Assembly: GCA_040954595.2 (NCBI GenBank)
Contig: CM082583.2
Location: 1,922,001-1,986,000, forward strand
Length of the DNA stretch: 64,000 bases
From: Balanoglossus misakiensis
Lineage: Eukaryota > Hemichordata
Direction of reading: 5' to 3'
Below are positions 36,494 to 46,510 of the stretch, one piece after another. Every line of letters begins with the position of its first letter. Position 1 is the stretch's first letter. The translations under genes were made by a program, and so were the position numbers. The notes under the pieces are model-generated. The model did not search any database, was not told where the DNA came from, and saw nothing but the letters and a program-made list of their open reading frames with translations.

Positions 36494-36601
36494 CTACTTT
36501 CTTTTTGGGCAGGCTCTGGCAACATGCCCTTTCTCACCGCAGACAAAGCATGTGACTAGTTCATCCTTATTTCTTTTCTCAGTGCGGCGATGCGGTTTCT
36601 G
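36494..36601 (-). pseudogene. CCHC zinc-knuckle fragment (gag-like)
   Basis: A 35-codon minus frame ending at a stop contains CFVCGEKGHVARAC, an exact C-x2-C-x4-H-x4-C knuckle, preceded by Lys/Arg-rich sequence. Such knuckles end retroelement nucleocapsid domains and also occur in cellular RNA-binding proteins. The upstream frame is broken by a stop and an 18-A run, so it is a remnant. Confidence 0.55.
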
Positions 36602-37127
36602 TCAATTCTTGCAGTTTTTTTTTTTTTTTTACCTGGCTTCTTTAGGTTCTCCAACTCCCTTTTCTGCAATACAAGTAAACGTACACATACAATAACTTCT
36701 CTGCCCATTACCACGGGTGGAAAGTATACTTGCTCTCCCGTACTGAAGACTCCCCTTTTGTTTACAGGGCGAGCGCCTCATTACATAGGCATCAGCAAAT
36801 TCAAGGCGAACATGCGTCTGCTACGTAAATGACCGCTCACATTGCTCCTCCCTCGAGCCTATGTATTTCCTTTGGCCTCAGCCACAATAATTCGGCGCTC
36901 TCGCAGTCATCACCGGATGAACTGCCTGGCCGGTCTCCTTGGCACTCATGGGTATAACCCACCCAGCTCTATTTAACAAACAAATGTTGGCGCTCTCGCA
37001 GTATATCACACTGCCTGGCCTGCCGCTCACTCCTGTAACTCCAAGTATTCGACGCATATTGCATAGAAAATAAAATTCAATCTCCATTCAGTTCTACCAT
37101 GCCTGTTACGTAGGGGAAAGGAATCGT

Positions 37128-37534
37128 TTTTTTTTTTTTTTTTTTTTTTTTTCAATTGGCGAAACAGGTGGTGTCAGGCCTAACAGGTGGCGGAATTTCA
37201 AATTGGTGATTTGGCCTTCCACCTGCACTAAGAAAATTCGAAAGCCGAAAAACAACGCGAGGGGAGAAATGTGGTGAACCGTAGTGCATAAAAAACAACA
37301 ACAGGGGACCGAACTGCAAATCAAAACCGAAATGACCGGAGGCATACAAGGGGGAAAACTAACCCTGGTTACACTGCTGCTGACGCCTGTTGCCTCTCCA
37401 CTTGCTGGTTTTGGTGCAGCATTTTGCTGGGGTGTGGCACCACCGGGACCGGGTCTTGGATGGCGACCGGATAGTTGTGCGGAGTCCTGGTGTGAGTCCA
37501 CAAAAGCTCGAACTGCGGAACCAGTTTGAGCCAT
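37128..37534 (-). CDS. Possible first exons of a retroelement-like or unknown gene
   Basis: ATG at 37534 in good context (ACCATGG) opens a Gln/Pro/Gly/Ser-rich frame to 37364 (57 codons), followed by a donor GTTAGT. A 141-bp intron would end at a TTTTCTTAGTGCAG acceptor, and the second exon from 37222 keeps phase (VEGQITNLKFRHLLGLTPP) until a run of about 27 A at 37128-37152. The A-run may be the tail of an inserted processed copy. The gag-like link rests only on the downstream zinc knuckle. Confidence 0.3.
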
Positions 37535-37590
37535 GGTTCGTGCTGTCGTGGCCTATTGCAAGGGAGGGACAGACTGTACGTTGCTCGTTG

Positions 37591-37615
37591 CTTTTATACT
37601 TCGGCTCATTTGCAT
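37591..37615 (-). promoter_or_regulatory. Octamer plus TATA box
   Basis: On the minus strand ATGCAAAT (37608-37615) lies ten bases upstream of TATAAAAG (37591-37598), about 57 bases before the ATG at 37534. This is a classic core-promoter layout and would place transcription start near 37565. Confidence 0.4.
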
Positions 37616-37689
37616 ATGGCGGATGGATATCGCTCTGTGCCGCGGTTTTGAATAAGCCAGTCACTCTACATGCGATCGTAAGTTGTAAG

Positions 37690-37790
37690 TTCAAAGGTCA
37701 TGAAACTAAAAAAAAGAAAATTACAGGCATGAAACACTTCACGTCATCAGATCATGCCTGTATTTTTTTTTACTTTAATGACCTTTGAAC
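37690..37790. repeat. Inverted repeat of the ATTACAGGCATG word
   Basis: GTTCAAAGGTCATG followed by an A-rich stretch and ATTACAGGCATGAAA faces its complement at 37750-37790. The same block occurs once more at 35295-35341, so 35342-37690 is bounded by inverted copies. Confidence 0.7.
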
Positions 37791-37989
37791 CTTATACATC
37801 ATCTTGTGACCCTTGGCTCAGCTCAGTGAGCAACAGGCCAAATTTAGCATCAACCCATACAAGGCAGTCAGTAGAGAATGCAGAAAAAGTCGAACCAGCT
37901 ATATACCGCTTGCTATGAACTGTTTTGACAGCACTAGTCATTTGTGGTGAATGAGCAGGCCCCGGCAATACATCGTAACTTGCAGCTTA

Positions 37990-38275
37990 GGGACCGTTCA
38001 GCTTTTACGGCTGGGGGGGGGTGTTGTAAGTTTGGGTCATCTGTTTTCGAAAACAGGCAGACCCCCTTCACCCTGGACCAAAAAATGACGACTCCCCTTT
38101 GACAGACAACAAAATATGATGACCCCCCCCCCGAAAACATGACACAACTACTTGTGGAGGAAAACGGTTTCTTTCCAAGAGCCTGCTCGCCGTCCTGATT
38201 TTATGTTTACTGTATGTAGTAAAGGGAAAGAGGCTCCCCACACCTGAATTATAAATATCATTAAGAAATTTAGAA
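37990..38275 (-). mobile_element. Harbinger-like MITE, truncated end (copy 3)
   Basis: GGGACCGTTCAGCTTTTACG at a TTA site (37987-37989), then a G-run and about 280 bp homologous to the right end of the element at 15226, read in the opposite direction. The other end is missing. It contains a 40-bp insertion around 38145-38190. Confidence 0.75.
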
Positions 38276-38880
38276 TTGGGGTGTATATCGAGCCAATGAA
38301 GTTTGGCTTTCCTCGAGCCCGCGCCTATAAACAAACGTTAATGGTCAGGGCGGAGTCAGTCATTTCCATTATATCACCAACGAACTCAAGAAAACCGTCA
38401 AAAATTACGAAATGTCCCACGCAAATGAATATAGGGCCCCGGAACTTGTGTTACGCAAAATGTTGTATTCACTGAACTGTATGCTAATATTACTATTCAG
38501 ATTTTCGGGCATGTAAACAAACCATTACTGAGTATTTGTGGTCAGTGACGTCGTTCATCTTGACCAATTAAAATGCGACGCACAGGCCATGGTAATATAA
38601 TAGTTAATAGTATGGCGTTGCAATAAAGAAATTTATAATATACCTCATGCTAATACTGTGCCGTGATTCGCCAGAATCCGTCACGTGATAGGAAAATAGA
38701 ATCGACTATGAACCGCTAGGTAAATAGCAGAAAAAATATAAACCGGTCACGTGACCAACGTGGTCACGTCAATCAGCGTCGTGTCGTCTGACACAATGGC
38801 CACCGCTGAAGATGTCGTCTGCCAGCCTCAAGAGAGAATTGCAAGATTTTCCCAGCTGTTAGCATGAGGTTTATATTCGG
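38276..38880. other. Nothing recognised
   Basis: No supported feature. CACGTG/GTCACGTGA words occur near 38680-38760. Confidence 0.35.
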
Positions 38881-38882
38881 GC

Positions 38883-39016
38883 AATAGCAGCCGTTTTTAC
38901 CCCCTCGTGACTGTGAGTTACCAGAATCATATGCTATTTCCCTCGGCCTGCGGCCTCGGGAAATAGCATATGATTCTGGTAACTCACAGCCCCTCGGGTG
39001 TAATAAACGGCCGCTA
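38883..39016. repeat. Palindrome with perfect 32-bp inner arms
   Basis: 38911-38942 and 38958-38989 are exact complements (arm starts CTGTGAGTTACCAGAATCAT), with a 15-base GC-rich loop that itself contains GGCCTGCGGCC. Outer imperfect arms (38883-38910 and 38990-39016) extend the foldback to about 134 bp. Confidence 0.88.
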
Positions 39017-39061
39017 TGGCCCTCATGGCCAGGCAATAGGTGTTCAATATGAATAAATTAT

Positions 39062-39183
39062 AATGCTACACCATTGAGCGCATAGCCCGACTTGGCCAAT
39101 TTTTGTGGGTAACCGATCGACCTTTCATAGCTTATAAGGCAAGTGGGATGAAAACAATGTGGTTTGTTTTGTTCTGCAAAAAG
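39062..39183 (-). mobile_element. LINE 3'-end fragment downstream of 5S
   Basis: About 120 bp matching the 3' end of the LINE copies described below, but lacking its last 45 or so bases and not followed by 5S. It lies about 105 bp downstream of the 5S sequence on the same strand. Confidence 0.75.
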
Positions 39184-39288
39184 TGGTTTTAAAATTCAGA
39201 CATTTGCAGAAAAAGGAAAAAACGGAAACTTGCGATAAAAAATATTACCCTTCCGTCTACACTTTAATGGAAAATTGGGGAAAATATT

Positions 39289-39408
39289 AAGCCTACAGCA
39301 CGTAGTATTCCCAGACGGTCTCCCGTCCAAGTACTAACTATGCCCAACGCAGGTTTGCTTCGGTGATCAGACGAGAACCGGCTTATTCTACGTGGTATGG
39401 CCGTAGGC
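39289..39408 (-). rRNA. 5S rRNA, complete 120-nt sequence
   Basis: The minus strand starts GCCTACGGCCATACCACG and ends GTGCTGTAGGCTT. GCCTAC/GTAGGC close helix I, and the internal control region with GTTAGTACTTGGACGGGAGA is present. It differs from typical metazoan 5S at some positions (AAGCAAACCTGCG in the box A area, one change in box C), so it may be a variant or a pseudogene. A TTTT run lies four bases past the end, as a Pol III terminator would. Its upstream flank is not 5S spacer but the 3' end of a LINE abutting nucleotide 1. Confidence 0.88.
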
Positions 39409-40904
39409 GAAGGATTGTTGAAATTCTCCTGCTATGAACCCGAATGCTACACCATTGAACACGTATCCCTACTTGGCCAATTTTAGTGGGTAACCGATCG
39501 ACCTTTCATAGCTTATAAGGCAAGTGGGATGAAAAAAAATGTGGTTTGTTTTGTTCTGCAAAAAAAGAGGTATACCAAATAATATCATTAGAATTCTATC
39601 TGTTGTGTTAAACTTATTTACATTACAGGCACTGTAAATATACCCGAAAACAAGTTGCCACAAGGATTGAATTGTCTGGCAGCACACAAGCAAATGATAC
39701 ACGTCTTCGGGGGGAAATGTGCAGAAGTCACAAGTAGGACTAAGGATTTTGCCTGCTTTGTAAAGACGAAGGTTACAAAAAACTGCGTTGTGACAAATGA
39801 GATAATCCAGATCACCTAGGTAGTTATCCTTGAAATTTGTGTAAACCTTACTAAAATCAAAGTTTGGCAGGTGGAAAAGCCAATACTGAACACCCGTGGG
39901 CACTGTTTTTCTCAGATGTCGAGCAATTGTAGTAATGTGTCTAACTTTAAGAGAATGGAAAGGAACACGTTGATTATGAGCATTAACAATAAAGAGTGAC
40001 GGGTTTTTGTCCACTTTGTTATAATTTTTGTAATTACTCTGCAGAATATCATGCCACTTTTGTGGAATTGAATTGAGGATAATATGGTACTGCTTCTCAA
40101 CAGTATTGCTTGTGGGAGTGTAGGGATGGGCCAATGAAACCATGTCACGAATTGCATCAACAGGTAGGAACCCAGGAATGACCTCGTATAACAAATCTCT
40201 GATTTCAACAATGCCAGCTGAGCTGAAAAGTTTTATGATCGGCAGAGGGCGCCCTTCAACACTTGTAATGAAGGGGTTGTGAAACATGGGTTCATTGATA
40301 ATTTCATCGTAGGAAATTGGTTGTGCACGTGAATACCTGAAAAGATGCGACCAAGACTGAAAAAGTTCCCTGTAGAATGTAGAACACTGGCGTAAGTTGG
40401 CAGTATAAAGTAACATTTTAAAAGTGTCAACACCACAATTGAGATTGAGATACTTATTTAAGTTGTAGGTGACAAACAACTTGAATTTGTGTACATAATC
40501 TTTATCCTGTAATTTACACAACCACTTGAGACGAAGTGCTGGCACTTTGTCTTGAATATTTGTGATTTTTAGTCCCCCATCTTGAATGTCGGAAGTGATG
40601 ACATCATATTTCACCCTGTGATGACCTTTGCTCAAGAAGAAATTACAGATCATTCAAAATTTGTATGTGTTGCTGAGGCAAAGAAACAACAGATGCCCGG
40701 TACCAAAGAGTAGACGTAACAAGGGAGTTGATAATATGGGTTTTCCCTTTGTAGGACAAATGACCAAGATTTTAGAATTCTACAGATTTTTTGAATGCGC
40801 TGAGCCCAATTGAAATCATCTGCAACTGACTTGTCATGACTCAGCATGACACCAAGAATGACCAGGCCATCCGGTTGAAGCTTAACAGGTAAAGGGCAGT
40901 CAGT
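39409..40904 (-). mobile_element. 5S-associated L1/Tx1-like LINE, copy A (5' truncated)
   Basis: Reading on the minus strand: the 5' end at 40904 is joined to 5S nucleotide 38 (fragment 40905-40942). The body is the post-reverse-transcriptase part of ORF2, followed by about 70 bp of 3' UTR. The 3' end at 39409 directly abuts nucleotide 1 of the complete 5S sequence. No endonuclease or reverse-transcriptase core remains. Copy B starts at the same internal LINE position, which suggests A and B arose by tandem duplication of one insertion. Confidence 0.85.
39469..40653 (-). pseudogene. LINE ORF2 C-terminal domain (394 codons), copy A
   Basis: Long intact frame from DGGLKITNIQDKVPALRLKW to a zinc-binding motif near residue 310, CDFCTFPPEDVYHLLVCC (C-x2-C...H-x4-C), then the ORF end. 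The GGL...d...k..aLrlkW lead-in and the zinc motif are standard for the region after the reverse transcriptase in L1/Tx1-clade ORF2. Upstream (40654-40904) similarity continues in other frames (KGKTHIINSLVTSTLWYR), showing at least one frameshift, also present in copy B. It cannot be autonomous. Confidence 0.8.
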
Positions 40905-40942
40905 ACGAGAACCGGCTTATTCTACGTGGTATGGCCGTAAGC
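40905..40942 (-). pseudogene. 5S rRNA fragment, nucleotides 1-38
   Basis: Thirty-eight bases matching the 5' end of the 5S at 39289-39408 (one change, GCTTAC for GCCTAC). It sits exactly between the 3' end of LINE copy B and the 5' end of copy A. Confidence 0.88.
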
Positions 40943-42440
40943 GAAGGATGCTGGAATTTCTCCTGCTATAAACCCGAATGCTACACCATTGAACACGTAT
41001 CCTGACTTGGCCAATTTTTGTGGGTAACCGATCGACCTTTCATAGCTTATAAGGCATGTGGGATGAAAAAAATGTGGTTTGTTTTGTTCTGCAAAAAAAG
41101 AGGTATATCAAATAATATCATTAGAATTCTGTCTGTTGTGTTAAACGTATTTACATTACAGGCACTGTAAATATACTGACAGCTGACAAGTTGCCACAAG
41201 GATTGAATTGTCTGGCAGCACACAAGCAAATGATACACGTCTTCGGGGGGAAATGTGCAGAAGTCACAAGTAGGACTAAGGATTTTGCCTGCTTTGTAAA
41301 GATGAAGGTTACTAAAAACTGCGTTGTGACAAATGAGATAATCCAGATCACCCAGGTAGTTATCCTTGAAATTTGTGTAAACCTTACTAAAATCAAAGTT
41401 TGGCAAGTGAAAGAGCCAATACTGAACACCCGTTGGCACTGTTTTTCTCAGATGTCGAGCAATTGTAGTAATGTGTCTAACTTTAAGAGAATGGAAAGGA
41501 ACACGTTGATCATGAGCATTAACAATAAAGAGAGACGGGTTTTTGTCCACTTTGTTATAATCTTTGTAATTACTCTGCAGAATACCATGCCACTTTTGAG
41601 GAATTGAATTGAGGATAATATGGTACTGCTTCTCAACAGTATTGCTTGTGGGAGTGTAGGGATGGGCCAATGAAACCATGTCACGAATTGCATCAACAGG
41701 TAGGAACCCAGGAATGACCTCGTATAACAAATCTCTGATTTCAACAATGCCAGCTGAGCTGAAAAGTTTTATGATCGGCAGAGGGCGCCCTTCAACACTT
41801 GTAATGCAGGGGTTGTGAAAAATGGGTTCATTGATAATTTCATCGTAGGAAATTGGTTGTGCACGTGAATACCTGAAAAGATGCGACCAAGACTGAAAAA
41901 GTTCCCTGTAGAATGCAGAACACTGGCGTAAGTTGGCAGGATAAAGTAACATTTTAAAAGTGTCAACACCACAATTGAGATTGAGATACTTATTTAAGTT
42001 GTAGGTGACAAACAACTTGAATTTGTGTACATAATCTTTATCTTGTAATTTACACAACCACTTGAGACGAAGTGCTGGCACTTTGTCTTGAATATTTGTG
42101 ATTTTTAGTCCCCCATCTTGAATGTCGGAAGTGATGACATCATATTTCACCCTGTGATGACCTTAGCTCAAGAAGAAATTACAGATCATTCAAAATGTGT
42201 ATGTGTTGCTGAGGCAAAGAAACAACAGATGCCCGGTACCAAAGAGTAGACGTAACAAGGGAGTTGATAATAAGGGTTTTCCCTTTGTAGGACAAATGAC
42301 CAAGATTTTAGAATTCTACAGATTTTTTGAATGCGCTGAGCCCAATTGAAATCATCTGCAACTGACTTGTCATGACTCAGCATGACACCAAGAATGACCA
42401 GGCCATCCGGTTGAAGCTTAACAGGTAAAGGGCAGTCAGT
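40943..42440 (-). mobile_element. 5S-associated LINE, copy B (5' truncated)
   Basis: Almost identical to copy A over its length. Same 5' truncation point, same junction with 5S nucleotide 38 upstream (42441-42478) and with 5S nucleotide 1 downstream (40942). Confidence 0.85.
41047..42150 (-). pseudogene. LINE ORF2 C-terminal domain (367 codons), copy B
   Basis: Same domain as copy A with the CDFC...H...C motif. The frame ends earlier because of a small indel (FIPHAL instead of FFHPTCL). Confidence 0.8.
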
Positions 42441-42478
42441 ACGAGAACCGGCTTATTCTACGTGGTATGACCGTAAGC
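42441..42478 (-). pseudogene. 5S rRNA fragment, nucleotides 1-38
   Basis: Same 38-base segment with two changes from the complete 5S, between LINE copies C and B. Confidence 0.88.
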
Positions 42479-43251
42479 GAAGGATGCTGGAATTTCTCCT
42501 GCTATAAACCCGAATGCTACACCATTGAACACGTATCCTGACTTGGCCAATTTTTGTGGGTAACCGATCGACCTTTCATAGCTTATAAGGCATGTGGGAT
42601 GAAAAAAATATGGTTTGTTTTGTTCTGCAAAAAAGAGGTATACCAAATATTATCATTAGAATTCTATCTGTTGTGTTAAACTTATTTACATTACAGGCAC
42701 TGTAAATATACTCGAAAACAAGTTGCCACAAGGATTTAATTGTCTGGCAGCACACAAGCAAATGATACACGTCTTCAGGGGGAAATGTGCAGAAGTCACA
42801 AGTAGGACTAAGGATTTTGCCTGCTTTGTAAAGACGAAGGTTACTAAAAACTGCGTTGTGACAAATGAGATAATCCAGATCACCCAGGTAGTTATCCTTG
42901 AAATTTGTGTAAACCTTACTAAAATCAAAGTTTGGCAAGTGAAAGAGCCAATACTGAACACCCGTGGACACTGTTTTTCTCAGATGTCGAGCAATTGTAG
43001 TAATGTGTCTAACTTTAAGAGAATGGAAAGGAACACGTTGATCATGAGCATTAACAATAAAGAGAGACGGGTTTTTGTCCACTTTGTTATAATTTTTGTA
43101 ATTACTCTGCAGAATATCATGCCACTTTTGAGGAATTGAATTGAGGATAATATGGTACTGCTTCTCAACAGTATTGCTTGTGGGAGTGTAGGGATGGGCC
43201 AATGAAAACATGTCACGAATTGCATCAACAGGTATATAGGAACCCATGAAT

Positions 43252-43761
43252 ACGATGCTGAAGTTAGTGTCGGTTTCGGATTCAGTTTCGGATTCGGTTT
43301 CGGATTCGGGTACGAGAGACTGAAAATAGTTAAGCATTTTCGAGCGACCATCGCGGTTTGGCATCTGCAGTACGAGTATGAAAATAACTCTGTAAAAATA
43401 TGAATATATTTGATGTTATGTATGATATTTTTGGCACCAAAACACTGTTTTTTCACATCGGAAATTGTTAAATACGTATTTTATTATCGAAAAAACATAC
43501 TTCGATGATAGAAAGAAAATATTTTGTAATTTTCGGTTTGAATAAACATCTTTTGGGTGAGAAAAATGTCATACATAATAAGTACAGATTAAATCAAATT
43601 TATTCGTGTTTTAGTAAATTAATTTTCATTCTCGTACTGCAGATGCCAAACCGCGATGGTTGCCCGTAAATGCTAAACTACTTTCAGTCTCTCCATCACG
43701 AATCCGAAACCAAATCCGAAACTTAATCCGAAACCAAATCCGAGTCTTACTTCAGTATCGT
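43252..43761. mobile_element. MITE with long TIRs inserted in LINE copy C (510 bp)
   Basis: TIRs of about 130 bp start ACGATGCTGAAG / ACGATACTGAAG and contain tandem GGTTTCGGATTC words, then GCCAAACCGCGATGG and CTCGTACTGCAGATGCC. Flanking CCCATGAAT (43243-43251) and CCCAGGAGT (43762-43770) each differ by one base from the CCCAGGAAT at the empty site in copies A and B, giving a 9-bp target duplication. Long TIRs plus a 9-bp duplication suggest a Mutator-like (MULE) non-autonomous element. Confidence 0.8.
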
Positions 43762-45479
43762 CCCAGGAGTGACCTCGTATAACAAATCTCTGATTTTGAC
43801 AATGCCAGCTGAGCTGAAAAGTTTTATGATCGGCAGAGGGCGCCCTTCAACACTTGTAATGAAGGGGTTGTGAAAAATGGGTTCATTGATAATTTCATCG
43901 TAGGAAATTGGTTGTGCACGTGAATACCTGAAAAGATGCGACCAAGACTGAAAAAGTTCCCTGTAGAATGTAGAACACTGGCGTAAGTTGGCAGGATAAA
44001 GTAACATTTTAAAAGTGTCAACACCACAATTGAGATTGAGATACTTATTTAAGTTGTAGGTGACAAACAACTTGAATTTGTGTACATAACCCTTTGAGGG
44101 ACAATTTATGAAATGACCAAGATTTCAGAATTCTGCAGACTTTTGGAATGCGCTGAGCCCAATTGAAATCATTAGCAACTGATTTGTCATGACTCAACAT
44201 GACACCAGGAATGACCATGCCATCCGGTTGAAGCAGGACAGGTAAGGGGCAGTCAGTACGTCCTCTATTGTTTCCTATCCACATCAAAGCACTATTGTTC
44301 AAATTAACCTTTGACCCAGAAGCTTTACCGTAATCACAAAAAACCTGATACGTTTCGCGGATAGAATGGTCATCGCTAACGGTAAGTGTGGTAACGGTGA
44401 GGAAGATACAGTACTGCCAGGAATTTGAATACCATGTATGATGTGGTTACGCTGAATAGCGGCATTTAGAGGCCAAGCCGACAGCACGTACAACATTGCT
44501 GACAGCGGGCACCCTTGTCTGACACTTCGTTTAATTAACACCGAGTCAGACAAAAACCCGTTAATTTTTACATTACGTATAACCTGGTTGTACAGTATCG
44601 AAATCCATTAAACAAAATTGTCACCGAACCTGAACGCCCTCTGTGTGTTAAGCAAATACTTGTGATCAACACGATCAAAGGCTTTCATCTGATCAAATTT
44701 CAGAATGGCACCTGAACAGATACTGGACTCAACATGATGAATAAGATCTCCCATACAGAAAACATTGTCCACAATGTCACGACCTGGGACACAGCAAGTT
44801 TGATCTGGGCTGACAATGGAGGGCCTAATTCTATTGAGCCTAATGGCAAGTGTTTAAGCAAGAATGTTGTAATCACAGTTGAGGAGGGTTATAGGGCGCC
44901 AATTTTTAATGTAACGGGGGTCACTGTCTGCTTTAGGGATTAAGGTAATAAGACCAGTTTTCCACTCATCGGGGAGAATGTTATTGGAGTAAATACAGTT
45001 GAAAATGTCAAGCAAATCATCTTTGATATCTTCCCAAAAGTGAAGATAAAATTCGTACGGTAAACCATCAGCGCCTGGGCTTTGATTATGAATACATTTA
45101 GGGCAAAGGTCACCTCTTCTACCGAAGACTCTGAATCGGCGACAGCGCACTCCTCATCAGAAACAGTATTTGTGATGTAACTAAGGAAAGTATTTTGAAG
45201 TGCAAGATCACAAGGCTCAGTGTTATAAAGCTTAGAGTAAAATGCATGAGCTTCTGAAATTATATCAGTGATGTCGGTGAGAATTTCATTGTTGTCATAA
45301 TTAAGGATTTGATGCATTTTTTTCCTGCTTAGACTTTTCGAGGTTAAAGAAAAACCGAGTGGATTTCTCACCCTCCTCATACCACTGAATCTTGGAACGG
45401 ATTAAGGCCACCTGGGTTTCTAAGGAAATAATGTTGTCAAGGTCTTCTTGAATGATATGTGCATTAATAAGATCATAGT
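43762..45479 (-). pseudogene. L1/Tx1-type reverse transcriptase, frameshifted
   Basis: Recognisable blocks in three frames: SPGADGLPYEFYLHFW and ITLIPKADSDPRYIKNWRPI (45120-44870), then RSVRQGCPLSAMLYVL (about 44530-44480), then SDDHSIRETYQVFCDYGKAS and NLNNSALMWIG (about 44370-44270). The Y-x-DD box region between is damaged. The order and spacing match an L1-like reverse transcriptase. 43762-44090 begins the C-terminal domain. Confidence 0.8.
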
Positions 45480-45509
45480 CGGCTTATTCTAAGTGGTATG
45501 GCCGTAGGC
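45480..45509 (-). pseudogene. 5S rRNA fragment, nucleotides 1-30
   Basis: Thirty bases of the 5S 5' end between LINE copies D and C. It ends eight bases earlier than the other fragments, so this is an independent 5' junction. Confidence 0.85.
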
Positions 45510-45638
45510 GAAAGATGCTTGAATTTCTCCTGCTATAAACCTGAATCCTACACCATTGAACACGTATCCTGACTTGGCCAATTTTAGTGGGTAACCGATT
45601 GACCTTTCATAGCTTATAAGGCAAGTGGGATGAAAAAA
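45510..45638 (-). mobile_element. 5S-associated LINE, copy D (3' end only)
   Basis: About 130 bp of the LINE 3' end, joined at 45510 to 5S nucleotide 1. Upstream sequence is unrelated and carries no 5S, so its 5' context has been lost. Confidence 0.8.
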
Positions 45639-46038
45639 CACCAACAGCACTGTTTCCTCTTTTCCGGGTAGAACTAAATGTATGCCTGTCTGTTTACATT
45701 GCAATCTCTGGTGTTGTCTGAACGAAGACATGCATCACAGGAAAACGCTCGTGCCAGCTTTCACGTCTCATGTCGTATTTAACTGACATCGCAGAGAAGC
45801 CAATGCTGCAGCTATCAGCGTGAAACTAAGACTCTGGGAGACTGGTCAAATATGGGAGGAGCCCATCCCATGACATTTGAAAACTTCCTGGTACGAGACT
45901 TGCTTGTCCATGTCGCGACTTGATCGCGATTGCAGCTACAAGCTGCAAATTTGTGTTAGGGAATAATAACTTCCCTGTCACAAAACGAGTTCACTGCAAG
46001 GTAACACAAATAAAAGAGGAATTTCGTAATTTTACTAT
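45639..46038. other. Nothing recognised
   Basis: No supported feature. Confidence 0.35.
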
Positions 46039-46041
46039 TTA

Positions 46042-46301
46042 GTAAAAAATAAAAAATATGTACTTTTCCGATTACCCGACCTACCCTAATTTTACCCCAC
46101 TGACCCTAAAGTTTTTAGCGTTAGTAAACTCGGAAGTAAAAATAACGATGTCAAATATACAACATTTTTATGGAAATCACGCGAGAACTATGATGTCATT
46201 CTTCTACACTACGCCGGCCAGGGAAATAAACAAACATTGCAGAAAATCCCCTGCCTACCTACCCTATTTTTTGAAAACCATGTAATCATATATTTTTGGC
46301 C
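46042..46301. mobile_element. Short MITE, GTTCCGATTAC family, copy 2 (260 bp)
   Basis: Direct-orientation homologue of 34415-34667 (shared TTCCGATTACCCGACCTACC). TTA flanks at 46039-46041 and 46302-46304. More diverged ends than copy 1. Confidence 0.65.
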
Positions 46302-46510
46302 TTATTTGTAATGGGTAGGAACTCCGAACGTTACTCATCCTGTCCGTCAAGTTTTTATACCTTGATGACTTAAGACTCACATGCAGTCGATGTGTATACA
46401 GATGATCCCTTTATATATATTGTTTATTCGGTAAATATAGGCCACCGGCCTTCCTTACAATCGATACAGTAAACATACAGACCAACTTTAGGTCAGCTAT
46501 ACATTACACG

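Larger units (their letters stand above)
42479..45479 (-). mobile_element. 5S-associated LINE, copy C (longest; includes reverse transcriptase)
   Basis: The longest copy, about 2.5 kb of LINE plus an inserted MITE (43252-43761). From its 5' end (45479, joined to 5S nucleotide 30) it contains the EEGEKSTRFFFNLEK lead-in, reverse-transcriptase blocks, and the C-terminal domain with zinc motif (42576-43250 and 43762-44090). It has a deletion of about 260 bp near 44090 relative to A and B, several frameshifts, and no endonuclease domain. Confidence 0.85.

Noticed and set aside
41191-41607. 138-codon plus-strand frame (also at 42723-43139)
   Set aside because: Antisense of the LINE C-terminal domain and present in each copy for that reason only.
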